From Bacteriovorax sp037444575 (GTDB taxonomy: Bacteria; Bdellovibrionota; Bacteriovoracia; Bacteriovoracales; Bacteriovoracaceae): a stretch of DNA of 64,000 bases. Positions 27,270 through 35,823 of the stretch are shown in pieces (position 1 is the stretch's first letter; every line of letters starts with the position of its first letter). The stretch covers positions 58,179 to 122,178 of the forward strand of contig JBBIME010000015.1 of NCBI GenBank assembly GCA_037444575.1, in the 5' to 3' direction. The notes beneath the pieces were generated by a model. The model had not been told where the DNA came from. It did no database searches and was given only the letters and a program-made list of their open reading frames with translations. The translations under genes and the position numbers were made by a program.

Positions 27270-28721
27270 ATGAAGAATTGGACCTTATTTTTTTGCTTAG
27301 TCGCAATAGTATGCACTAGTGCAGAAGCATCCAATCCATTTCGAATGGCCGCTCAAAATTCACATCAAATTGTTTTGTTAAATAACGGATTGGCCTCTCT
27401 TGAAGAGAGACTTCAGATGATTGAAAGGGCCGAGCACTCCATTGATGTTGAATACTTTATTTATAATTTGGATAAATCTGGAAGAATCTTTACTCAGGCC
27501 TTAATAAAAAAAGCACGTGCAGGAGTTAAGGTTCGCATGCTGCTTGATTATTTTATGGTCAAGAATGAGTTTTCTCCATTCTATGCTTTTGAAATTGAGA
27601 AATATGGTATTGAAGTTAAATATTATAATCCCACAGCGACTCTTAATTTCATTAGTGGTCAATACAGAAATCATCGCAAGACTTTAATCATTGATGGAAA
27701 AGAAGCACTCACTGGTGGACGAAATATTGCTGATGAATATTTTGATCTTCGAGAGGACTACAACTTTTTAGATCGTGATTTAGAAGTTAAAGGGGATATC
27801 GTTGGACCGATTCAAGAAACTTTTAATCATGTTTGGGGCTCAGCTCTTTCTAAAAAAGTGGCCCGCCAGAAAAAACCTGATAGAGCGGATTCAATCTATG
27901 GTCAAGATCAAGGGATCCTTGATGATCTTAGATACGAAGATGATTTAAAAAAATGGAATCAAAAGATTGAGAAAGCTCAAAATTTTTTAACGGTTGAATA
28001 TGCCGGTCTCTTTGAAGTAATAAGAGCAAAGGGAAAATTAGAGCTTGCTCGCGAGTATCGTGGAACATGTGAGAGCATGAGCTTTAATTCAGAATACCCA
28101 AATAATGGTAGTAAGAATTCGGAAGAAAGAATTATTAAGCATGACATCGCTGAAAGAATAAGCAGCGCAGAGGAATCAATTCTCTTTGATTCTCCATATT
28201 TTATTGTGAGCAATGAAGCAAGTGACGCTTTAAAGCAAGCTCTTGCCAACAAAGTAGATGTGACTCTTTTAACGAATAGTTTAAATTCTACAGATGCTGT
28301 CTATGTCTATGGAGCTTTCGACAACGGTATAAAAAATTGGATTTCTAAGGGGCTTCATCCTTATATTTACAGAGGTTCGATTCAGGAGAATTATGCAACA
28401 ATGAATGATCAAATAGCACATGCCCGTTATGGGGTTCATGCAAAGTCATTTGTTTTTGATAACAAAGATGTTGTGATTGGAACTTATAACTTTGATCCGC
28501 GATCGGCGAATTTGAATACAGAGATGACTGTTGCTTGTGACAACAATCCAGAGTTGGCAAGAATCGTGAGTGAAGATATTAAAGGGAGAATGAAAAATAG
28601 TATCCTTCTTGATTCTAGTGAGAAGGTCGATAAATATAAGTTCTACAGTGTTAGTTTCTTTAAAGGACTTGAATACCTGGCCTTAAAAATACCATCACTT
28701 ATTTTTGAAAGTCTTCTTTAA
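27270..28721 (+). CDS. Exported phospholipase D-family protein
   Basis: 483 residues from ATG 27270, preceded by GAGGA; this start gives a signal peptide (MKNWTLFFCLVAIVCTSAEA), unlike an ATG 42 bases earlier. Two HKD motifs define the family: HRKTLIIDGKEALTGG near 134 and HAKSFVFDNKDVVIGTYN near 389, each with the following Asn/Ser-containing segment (GGRNIADEYF, NFDPRSANLN). Two-HKD proteins cleave or transfer phosphodiesters; relatives include cardiolipin synthases and secreted phospholipases or nucleases. Export suggests action in the periplasm or outside the cell. Confidence 0.87.
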   Translation: MKNWTLFFCLVAIVCTSAEASNPFRMAAQNSHQIVLLNNGLASLEERLQMIERAEHSIDVEYFIYNLDKSGRIFTQALIKKARAGVKVRMLLDYFMVKNEFSPFYAFEIEKYGIEVKYYNPTATLNFISGQYRNHRKTLIIDGKEALTGGRNIADEYFDLREDYNFLDRDLEVKGDIVGPIQETFNHVWGSALSKKVARQKKPDRADSIYGQDQGILDDLRYEDDLKKWNQKIEKAQNFLTVEYAGLFEVIRAKGKLELAREYRGTCESMSFNSEYPNNGSKNSEERIIKHDIAERISSAEESILFDSPYFIVSNEASDALKQALANKVDVTLLTNSLNSTDAVYVYGAFDNGIKNWISKGLHPYIYRGSIQENYATMNDQIAHARYGVHAKSFVFDNKDVVIGTYNFDPRSANLNTEMTVACDNNPELARIVSEDIKGRMKNSILLDSSEKVDKYKFYSVSFFKGLEYLALKIPSLIFESLL

Positions 28722-29593
28722 TACAAGCGAGTGATAAGTTCTCTAGCAATATTTATTTTGGAAAGCTCTTCCATCTGAAGAAATCCAGGCACTGGATTCA
28801 TTTCTAAAAAAGCAAAACCACTTTTTGTTTCAATGATATCTATTCCACAGTAATCAAGACCGCTATGATTGACAGCTTTTTGAATTTCCTTTTCTAACTC
28901 TTTTGGAATTCTCTTTATAAATTTTCCAGTAGATCTTTTTGAGTTACCTCTAAAGTCTTCTTTTGAGATCGTTCTTTCAATCACTCCCATGATTTCATCT
29001 TTAATGACAAATGCACGCCACTCTTTTTTATGTTCGAGATAAGGCTGTATGAGAAATTTTTGATCTTTCATAGCGTGAAAAGTCTCTAGGAGACTTTTAA
29101 GCGATTGCTGGCCTTCTATTAAATTGACTCCAATTCCTTGGTTTCCACGAATCATCTTGAGAATGTATTTTCCATTCGAGGAAAGAGTCTGTAAGGCATT
29201 CCAATATTTTTCATTGAGTTCTCCCCGATAAATGAGAGTGTCAATTGAAGGGATGCCGTGTCTCTTAAAAAAGAGCGCCTGTTCATCTTTTTTTCGAAAG
29301 GTTTCTAATGAGGTAATTGGATTTGTTACCTTGTAGTGATTATCTTCATGATGCCGGGCCACTAGTAAGTCAAAATCATCATAGCGTGTTCCTGATGTTC
29401 GATGAAAATAGAGACCTGACTCATTGGCCTTGTTTTTTGATTTTTTGTTGATAGATATTAAGTGCTGATAAGGATTTAACCAAACAGTGGTGTATTTAAG
29501 TTTATTACTCTCACTAAGCAGTCGTTTAGTGGTGTAGAGGTCTGGAGATTCACTAGAGACAAGAATATTTTTGTTGTCCTTAAGCTTTGCCAT
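28718..29593 (-). CDS. RimK-like ATP-grasp ligase
   Basis: 291 residues of the ATP-grasp superfamily: KYILKMIRGNQGIGVNLIEG for the ATP-binding loop, a middle KEWRAFVIKDEIMGVIER with the conserved Arg, and a C-terminal LDYCGIDIIETKSGFAFLE plus FLEMNPVPGF with the metal-binding Glu/Asn. RimK relatives add Glu, or other amino acids, to a carboxylate, for example on S6 or on cofactors. The substrate is not apparent. Convergent with the phospholipase D gene; the stops overlap by 4 bases. Confidence 0.85.
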   Translation of the reverse strand: MAKLKDNKNILVSSESPDLYTTKRLLSESNKLKYTTVWLNPYQHLISINKKSKNKANESGLYFHRTSGTRYDDFDLLVARHHEDNHYKVTNPITSLETFRKKDEQALFFKRHGIPSIDTLIYRGELNEKYWNALQTLSSNGKYILKMIRGNQGIGVNLIEGQQSLKSLLETFHAMKDQKFLIQPYLEHKKEWRAFVIKDEIMGVIERTISKEDFRGNSKRSTGKFIKRIPKELEKEIQKAVNHSGLDYCGIDIIETKSGFAFLEMNPVPGFLQMEELSKINIARELITRLY

Positions 29594-29646
29594 TTTGTTA
29601 CCTAGTGCTTGAATTCTTAGTTTTTTAAAAGTTATAATAACTCATT

Positions 29647-30726
29647 ATGAAATCCCGTCATTTTAAATTAACTTTCTTTTCTTGGGCCATCTTTATTTTG
29701 CTTTCTCTTTCTTTTGCTTTAAATGCTGCAGAGGGGACTAACTTAACTCCTGCCCTTAGCAAATATTGTAAAAAACTTGATGAGCGTTTTAAAAAATATG
29801 GCTGGGACAAAAGCTCATGTGAAAGTTTTGAATGGATACATGTAAGAAATTCTGTCCTTGGGGATCCTTTGATTTGGACTGTCTTTGGTGATGCTCGTGA
29901 TGAAGAGAAACCAAGCTTTAAACAAAAGGATGTCGCCATTATTATGTGCGGGGTTCACGGCGACGAGATCACACCAATTAAATTTTGCTTTGATATTATG
30001 AACTATTTAAAGGCAGCTTATTCAGATCCCGAAATCGTTAAAAAAGATTTTACTAATAAGGTTGTTATTGTTGCCCCACTTGTTAATCCAGATTCCTTTT
30101 TTAAATTGCGCCCTTCAAGAGTAAACGCTCGCGGAGTTGACGTTAATCGCAATTTTCCAACTAGAGACTGGAGTCGTGATGCAAGACGATTATGGATCTC
30201 TCAATTTAGAAAAGACAAAAGGAGAAATCCTGGAACGACGGCCAGCAGTGAGCCTGAGGTTGTTTTCCAGATGAATCTTATCAAGCGTTATGGGCCGGAT
30301 AAAATTATCTCAGTTCACTCACCACTTACTATGCTTGATTATGATGGACCAGTTTCAGTTGTTGGTGTTGTCGATGGAGCAAAAGCTCACGAACTTCTCA
30401 TTCAAATGAGTAAGGATGCTTCAGACTACAAGATTGAAAATTATCCTTTTTTTCCAGGTTCTCTTGGCAATTGGGCGGGGAAGGAAAGAGACATACCTAC
30501 TTACACACTTGAGCTTCCAACTTCAAATCCGGCAAAATCGAATCAATATTGGAAACTGTTTAAGTCGGCCATTCACAATGCTATCGCTCATGACCTAAAA
30601 GAAAAAAGCGTTAAGGTCGATGAGAAGCCATCTGACAGGCCAGCTGAGGCGTTGATTGAGAAATCCGTTAAAGTTGAAGAACAAAAGTCGGCCGACACTG
30701 GCACAAAATCTGAACAGATCAACTAG
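29647..30726 (+). CDS. Exported M14-family zinc carboxypeptidase
   Basis: 359 residues with a signal peptide or anchor (FFSWAIFILLSLSFALNA). Zinc ligands appear in MCGVHGDEIT (His-x-x-Glu, about 104-107) and SVHSPL (third ligand near 222); the catalytic Glu is in YTLELPT near 287, and LRPSRVNARGVDVNRNFP is the substrate-binding block. This set resembles MpaA/murein-peptide amidases that trim peptidoglycan stem peptides, so a periplasmic role in wall peptide turnover is likely. The C-terminal 40 residues contain two imperfect repeats around EKSVKVDE and EKSVKVEE, a charged unstructured tail. Confidence 0.85.
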   Translation: MKSRHFKLTFFSWAIFILLSLSFALNAAEGTNLTPALSKYCKKLDERFKKYGWDKSSCESFEWIHVRNSVLGDPLIWTVFGDARDEEKPSFKQKDVAIIMCGVHGDEITPIKFCFDIMNYLKAAYSDPEIVKKDFTNKVVIVAPLVNPDSFFKLRPSRVNARGVDVNRNFPTRDWSRDARRLWISQFRKDKRRNPGTTASSEPEVVFQMNLIKRYGPDKIISVHSPLTMLDYDGPVSVVGVVDGAKAHELLIQMSKDASDYKIENYPFFPGSLGNWAGKERDIPTYTLELPTSNPAKSNQYWKLFKSAIHNAIAHDLKEKSVKVDEKPSDRPAEALIEKSVKVEEQKSADTGTKSEQIN

Positions 30727-30770
30727 GTCCTTGTAATCCTGATTCTGCAAATTATTGTTGGCACAAAACT

Positions 30771-30797
30771 TAAGTTTTAGAACAAAACTCTCGATAA
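30771..30797 (+). promoter_or_regulatory. FliA (sigma-28)-type promoter before the PilZ-GAF-AAA gene
   Basis: TAAGTTTT, 11 bases, CTCGATAA, compared with the enterobacterial consensus TAAAGTTT-N11-GCCGATAA: 6 of 8 matches in each box with exact spacing. The predicted start near 30804 leaves a leader of about 30 bases with AGAAGGAG. The geometry equals two other sites in this window (motA and the chemoreceptor). Confidence 0.55.
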
Positions 30798-30834
30798 GAC
30801 TTATGAGAATTAATATCTCTAGAAGGAGTCTTAT

Positions 30835-32805
30835 ATGTTGGCCAGTTTTTCTGAGTTCAAATTTTATCAGTCATTTAGAATTCCTGTCGAGGAAGCTGAT
30901 GATCTAAGATTTCTTGTTCAAATAGAGCGAAATCACGGTCCAAGTGAATATATAGATGATGCTAAGCTAATCGATATTAGTTTAACCGGATTTGGTTTTC
31001 AAACTTCAGAGCGAATTTCAGTAGGACAAGAACTAGCAATTTCTCTTCAATATAAAAAGCATCATATAGATTTAACAGGTAAAGTCGTGCGTGCTTTTTC
31101 TCAAACCCTCGACGATCAAACAATTATTTATGGGGTTGAGATCGAAGAAGAAAAAAGTATTTCTAAATTTCTTGAACACTACATTATGGGATTTTCTTCT
31201 GAGCGCTTAAAAGAATGTCTAATTGATTCTGCAATTAAAGAGCGCTACACAAAAGCAACAGATGGTTTTGAAATTTTTTCTCTTCTTTTATCACTCTTTA
31301 AAGACATTACACATTTTGGTGATAAAGAAGGATTTATTGAATCAATGCTTGAAGAGGTTATTCGTATTTTAAATGCTCAAAGAGCATCACTATTTCTTAT
31401 AAATCCAGAAACAAATGAGCTTGAAGCCTCTTGCGCCCTAGGGGTGAGAAAAGAACAATTGAAATTTGACTATAGAATGGGAATTGCCGGATCTGTTTTT
31501 ACAACCGGTGTTGCTCTCAATATAGACACAGTTCATGACAGCAGTCGTTTTAATGAAACTTTCGATAAGAAATTTGGATTTGAAACCAAGTCAATAATTT
31601 GTCATCCAATTCACAATCGCGAAGATAAAATTATTGGAGTTATTGAAGTTTTAAACAAGAGAAATGAAGACCGTTTTACAGTTGAAGATGAAAAAACAAT
31701 GAAGGTTCTTTCTTTGATTTTCTCTTCAGTTTTCTATAACTTCACACCAATGTCTGATAAATCAGCAGTGAGAAGATTCTCTGGACCATTTGATAGAAAG
31801 AATGCACTCATTGGTAAAGTTCCACATGTAGCCTCTCTTCGAAATACAATTGTAAAATTAAAAGATATCGAAGCGCCAGTTTTAATCTACGGTGAAAAAG
31901 GGGTAGGGAAATCACTTTACGCAAGAATTCTTCACGTTGAAGGTCAGCGTGGTCTTAAAGTTTTTGATACTATTCATTGTGAAGATAGAGATCAAGCAAC
32001 AGTTGAAAAGCAACTTTTTGGACCAGATGAAAAAGATTGTAAGCTTATTACATGTCAAAATGGAACAGTTCAACTTCATGAGATTTGGGCCCTGTCGGCG
32101 AGTAATCAAAGAAAGCTTGCGAATGTTATAAAAGATCGCCATATTCCTGACACAAAATTTAGTGTTGATGTTCGTATTATTGCAACAACAACTAGAGATT
32201 TAGGAGTGCTTGTAGCTAATGGTGAATTTGATCGCGAACTCTATGAGTGTCTTTCAAAGGTCACTGTCTTTATTGAGCCACTAAGAAGAAGAGGCGATGA
32301 CTTTGAACTTCTAGTTGATTACTTTTTAAAAGTTGAATGTAAAAAGCAAGGTCTCCTCCTTAAAACATTTGCACCAAAGCTAATGGAAAAATTGAAAAAA
32401 TATGATTGGCCGGGAAATATCAAAGAATTAAAGCTTTCAATTGAGCGAGCTGTTCTTTTTAATCCAAAGGCTCACGTAATTACCGATCTTGATATCCAGG
32501 ATTCGGCCTCTCCAATTGTGGATATTTCAGAGAAGAAGAGAATGTTTGGTGATCTTCCATTTGTAAGTGATCACACCATTGCTCTAAAAGATCGCCTTGC
32601 TCTTATTGAGCGGGAAATGATCCATTCTGAAATCAGAAGAAACAATGGAAATAAATCTAAGGCCGCTAAAGAAATGGGAATCAGCCGTGAAGCTTTAAGA
32701 AAGAAACTTTTAATGAGTACGGAAATTTTAAAATCGCTCAATCTTTCTGAAGAAGAACGGCAAAAATTCCAAAAAGAGGATGACGAGTTTTCTAACGCTG
32801 CTTAG
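30835..32805 (+). CDS. PilZ-GAF-AAA-Fis regulator, degenerate sigma-54 activator type
   Basis: 656 residues. Residues about 18-105 are PilZ-like (ISLTGFGFQTSE), 165-300 a GAF domain, 325-540 an AAA+ domain, and about 600-640 a Fis-type helix-turn-helix (NNGNKSKAAKEMGISREAL). The AAA domain keeps Walker A (GEKGVGKS near 352) and WPGNIKEL. The stretch between LFG and Walker B is about ten residues shorter than usual and has no GAFTGA loop; Walker B reads GTVQLHEI instead of GTLFLDEI; the FREDLYYRL arginine-finger segment reads FDRELYECL. It probably cannot open sigma-54 complexes the usual way. Upstream of cdaA with an 11-base gap. Confidence 0.85.
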   Translation: MLASFSEFKFYQSFRIPVEEADDLRFLVQIERNHGPSEYIDDAKLIDISLTGFGFQTSERISVGQELAISLQYKKHHIDLTGKVVRAFSQTLDDQTIIYGVEIEEEKSISKFLEHYIMGFSSERLKECLIDSAIKERYTKATDGFEIFSLLLSLFKDITHFGDKEGFIESMLEEVIRILNAQRASLFLINPETNELEASCALGVRKEQLKFDYRMGIAGSVFTTGVALNIDTVHDSSRFNETFDKKFGFETKSIICHPIHNREDKIIGVIEVLNKRNEDRFTVEDEKTMKVLSLIFSSVFYNFTPMSDKSAVRRFSGPFDRKNALIGKVPHVASLRNTIVKLKDIEAPVLIYGEKGVGKSLYARILHVEGQRGLKVFDTIHCEDRDQATVEKQLFGPDEKDCKLITCQNGTVQLHEIWALSASNQRKLANVIKDRHIPDTKFSVDVRIIATTTRDLGVLVANGEFDRELYECLSKVTVFIEPLRRRGDDFELLVDYFLKVECKKQGLLLKTFAPKLMEKLKKYDWPGNIKELKLSIERAVLFNPKAHVITDLDIQDSASPIVDISEKKRMFGDLPFVSDHTIALKDRLALIEREMIHSEIRRNNGNKSKAAKEMGISREALRKKLLMSTEILKSLNLSEEERQKFQKEDDEFSNAA

Positions 32806-32816
32806 GAGAGACTCGA

Positions 32817-33632
32817 GTGACCTTTTTGACAACATTTTTATCTCATCTTAATTTTAAGGATCTGATCGATATTTTTATCGTGACGATCCTTATCTACCAA
32901 TTGCTTCTCATTGTTAGAGGGACTAAAGCTGCCCAGATGATCGTTGGGCTCGGGGTTTTGTTTGCTCTTTTTTGGTTGGGAATTACCTTTAAGCTTTATT
33001 CATTAAATTGGGTATTGGCCCACTTCTTTGATTCTTTCTTTATTATCGTTGTCGTTCTTTTTCAGGATCAATTCAGGAATGCGCTTGCTTCAGTTGGAAC
33101 AAAAAAACATTTTGTTACATTCTTTGCCAAAGATGAACACGATTTTGAAATCGATGAAATTGTCGATGCTTGTGGAGCACTTTCAAGAGAAAAAATTGGA
33201 GCTCTTGTCGTTATTGAAAGAACTCATGGGCTTCTCAATTTTGTAAACACTGGAACAAGACTTGATTCAAGAATTCACTCAGACATTATCTACTCAATCT
33301 TTGAATCCAGTTCATCTCTGCATGATGGGGCCATTATTATACAAAATGGGAAATTATCAGCTGCGGGATGCTTTCTGCCTCTTTCAAAAAACTTTGATAT
33401 TGAACGCCACTTAGGAACCAGGCATAGGGCCGCTTTGGGGCTGACTGAAGTGACTGATGCTTTAGTAATTACAGTTTCTGAAGAAACTGGTAAGATTAAT
33501 CTCTGTGTTGAAGGAGATTTTTATTTGTGTAAGACAGAAAGAGAACTAGGTCAGTACTTGCGACACATTTGGAGTAATGAGAGCCTTGATAGCTCTTTAC
33601 GACCAATTAAAACTAAAGACATGATTCGCTAA
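32817..33632 (+). CDS. cdaA: Diadenylate cyclase CdaA (c-di-AMP synthase)
   Basis: Makes cyclic di-AMP from two ATP. 271 residues: three N-terminal TM helices (FIVTILIYQLLLIV and following), then a DAC domain with the two catalytic motifs SSLHDGAII (DGA) and LGTRHRAALG (RHR). Length and layout match CdaA. Start is GTG at 32817, 11 bases after the upstream regulator gene, with GGAGAGAC before it. Followed by cdaR and glmM, the same order known in Firmicutes, where CdaR modulates CdaA and GlmM can inhibit it. Confidence 0.95.
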   Translation: MTFLTTFLSHLNFKDLIDIFIVTILIYQLLLIVRGTKAAQMIVGLGVLFALFWLGITFKLYSLNWVLAHFFDSFFIIVVVLFQDQFRNALASVGTKKHFVTFFAKDEHDFEIDEIVDACGALSREKIGALVVIERTHGLLNFVNTGTRLDSRIHSDIIYSIFESSSSLHDGAIIIQNGKLSAAGCFLPLSKNFDIERHLGTRHRAALGLTEVTDALVITVSEETGKINLCVEGDFYLCKTERELGQYLRHIWSNESLDSSLRPIKTKDMIR

Positions 33633-33655
33633 TAAAAAGTTGTTAAGAAGATTTT

Positions 33656-34339
33656 ATGAAAAGGGAAACCGCTCAAAGACATACGTTAAAAATCATTGCA
33701 ATATTTTTTGCAGTGTCTTTGTGGTTTTATGTTTTAAACAGCGAACCCACACAAATAGAGCGCAAGCTTTTCATTAATTATATCCTTCCAAAAGGGTATG
33801 TTGTTGCCAATCTTCCTCCAAGTGAAATCACTATAAAGGTAAAGGGCTCCAAAGCTTTTATTCAGAATATATTTTCTAATAAAGAAAAACTGAACATAGA
33901 TTTAAATCCTTATTTCGCTTCTTCTGGAAAAAATTTTAAAGTAAAATTTTATGCCAGCGATATATCTGTGCCTTTTGGAACTGAAATTTTAGACATTTCT
34001 CCCAAAGAGACAAATATTGAATTGGACCGTTCAGTTATGATGGAAATACCAGTAAAACTTGTATTCATCGGAGATGCTCCCAAAGATCGCAAAATTAAAG
34101 AAGTTGAAGTAGAACCTAAAAACATTACAGTATCTGGGCCTGTGGTCATATTAAAAAGCGTGTCAAAGTTAGAGACCGCTCCTGTAAATCTTGCGTTGTT
34201 TAATAAAGATGAGGGGAGTATGAATATTTCAATCTCTGATATGGATCCAAGGCTTAAATTCGAAGAATCATCATCGAAAATAAAACTTAAATATAAGACC
34301 CAATTATTAAATTCAAAGCGCGAGAAGGTCCAAAGGTAA
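33656..34339 (+). CDS. cdaR: YbbR-domain protein, CdaR
   Basis: 227 residues with one N-terminal TM helix (IIAIFFAVSLWFYVLN) and extracytoplasmic YbbR repeats (LPPSEITIKVKGSK near 55, VEVEPKNITVSGPVVIL near 155). CdaR proteins sit next to CdaA and tune c-di-AMP synthesis; this one has two clear YbbR-like units, fewer than the four of Bacillus. The identity rests on neighbourhood plus the YbbR signature. Confidence 0.85.
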   Translation: MKRETAQRHTLKIIAIFFAVSLWFYVLNSEPTQIERKLFINYILPKGYVVANLPPSEITIKVKGSKAFIQNIFSNKEKLNIDLNPYFASSGKNFKVKFYASDISVPFGTEILDISPKETNIELDRSVMMEIPVKLVFIGDAPKDRKIKEVEVEPKNITVSGPVVILKSVSKLETAPVNLALFNKDEGSMNISISDMDPRLKFEESSSKIKLKYKTQLLNSKREKVQR

Positions 34340-34438
34340 TTTTTAACAATTGAGTTCTTGCCGAATAGGTTGGAATTAGGCACATTGTTAAACTTAATGT
34401 TAAGGCCATCGCTAAGAATGGATTAAGAGGATTCAGAT

Positions 34439-35803
34439 ATGTCAGAAAGAAAATTATTTGGAACTGATGGAATCAGAGGTAAGGCCAATGTCTATCCCAT
34501 GACGGCAGAGATTGCAACCGCCCTTGGGCGAGCTGTGACCCACCATTTTCAATCCATAAATCCGACTAATACTAAGCCCCTTATCATCGTTGGAAAAGAT
34601 ACTAGGCTTAGCTGTTACATGCTTGAGATGGCCTTTGCTTCTGGCGTGTGCTCTCAAGGTGGAGAGGTCATTTTAACAGGACCTCTACCAACTCCCGGGA
34701 TAGCATTTGTTACTCACTCTATGCGCGCTGACGCAGGGGTGATGATTTCTGCTTCTCATAATCCTTTTCAAGATAATGGGATTAAAATTTTTGATGCCAA
34801 AGGTTTTAAACTTCCTGACGCTGTTGAGCTTGAACTAGAGAGACTTGTTCTCAATCCAGATTTAATGCCTGGTAAAACGGGATCTCAACTTGGGAATGCT
34901 GAAAGACTTAAAGAAGTTTTCGGCCGCTACATTGTTCATGTTAAATCGGCGCTTGGAAATGATTTTGATTTGGAAGGAATGAGAATAGTTTTAGATTGCG
35001 CTAATGGAGCAGGCTACAAAGTAACTCCCATGATGTTTCATGAATTAGGAGCAGAGGTTTTCCCACTTGGAATTAATCCCAATGGAGAGAACATTAATAA
35101 AAATTGCGGCTCTCTTCATCCAGACGGTGCAAGAAGTGAAGTTTTAAAATACCGCGCTGACATCGGTGTATGTATTGATGGAGATGGAGATAGAGTCACT
35201 GTTATTGATGAAGAGGGAACAATTGTCGATGGCGATAAATTAATTGGTCTATTTGCTAAGCTACTTCTTGCAAAGGGAGAGCTTTTAAAAGGTGACACTG
35301 TTGTCGGAACAGTTATGTCTAACCTAGGTCTTGAGCTTTATCTAAAATCTCTAGGGTTAAATTTTGTTCGTACTAAAGTAGGAGATAGATATATCATTGA
35401 GCATATGCGAGCGAATCATTGTATCTTAGGAGGAGAGCCTTCAGGACATATAATTTTTAGCCGTCATTCAACGACTGGAGATGGATCGCTCGGGGCACTA
35501 AAAGTTATTGAAGCAATGAAGTATTTTAAAAAACCTCTTAAAGATTTAGTTTCAGAAATTGAACTCTTCCCTCAAACTGTTAAAAACGTCATAGTGAAAA
35601 ATAAGCCTGCTATAGAATCAGTTCCTGGCATTCAAGCTGGAATAAAACTGGCAGAAGAAAGATTGCTTGGAAAAGGACGAGTTCTTCTTCGTTACTCTGG
35701 TACAGAACCTCTTCTAAGAGTAATGGTTGAAGGAAATATTGCTGAGACAGTTGAAGAAGAGTGCACTCGTTTAATTGATATTGTTACAAAAGAAATAGGG
35801 TAA
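34439..35803 (+). CDS. glmM: Phosphoglucosamine mutase GlmM
   Basis: Interconverts glucosamine-6-P and glucosamine-1-P for UDP-GlcNAc and the cell wall. 454 residues: LFGTDGIRGKAN at the start, active-site Ser in MISASHNPFQDNGIK near 103, metal loop DGDGDRVTV, sugar loop GGEPSGH, and the phosphate-binding C-terminal RYSGTEPLLRVMVEG. Last gene of the cdaA-cdaR-glmM set; pdxJ follows after a 20-base gap. Confidence 0.97.
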   Translation: MSERKLFGTDGIRGKANVYPMTAEIATALGRAVTHHFQSINPTNTKPLIIVGKDTRLSCYMLEMAFASGVCSQGGEVILTGPLPTPGIAFVTHSMRADAGVMISASHNPFQDNGIKIFDAKGFKLPDAVELELERLVLNPDLMPGKTGSQLGNAERLKEVFGRYIVHVKSALGNDFDLEGMRIVLDCANGAGYKVTPMMFHELGAEVFPLGINPNGENINKNCGSLHPDGARSEVLKYRADIGVCIDGDGDRVTVIDEEGTIVDGDKLIGLFAKLLLAKGELLKGDTVVGTVMSNLGLELYLKSLGLNFVRTKVGDRYIIEHMRANHCILGGEPSGHIIFSRHSTTGDGSLGALKVIEAMKYFKKPLKDLVSEIELFPQTVKNVIVKNKPAIESVPGIQAGIKLAEERLLGKGRVLLRYSGTEPLLRVMVEGNIAETVEEECTRLIDIVTKEIG

Positions 35804-35823
35804 AACATTTAGGAGCTTATATT

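Noticed and set aside
30755..30775. TTGGCAC sequence resembling a sigma-54 promoter half
   Set aside because: No GC pair at the required distance downstream (TTAAG stands there), so the GG-N10-GC rule fails; the FliA-type site just after it fits better.
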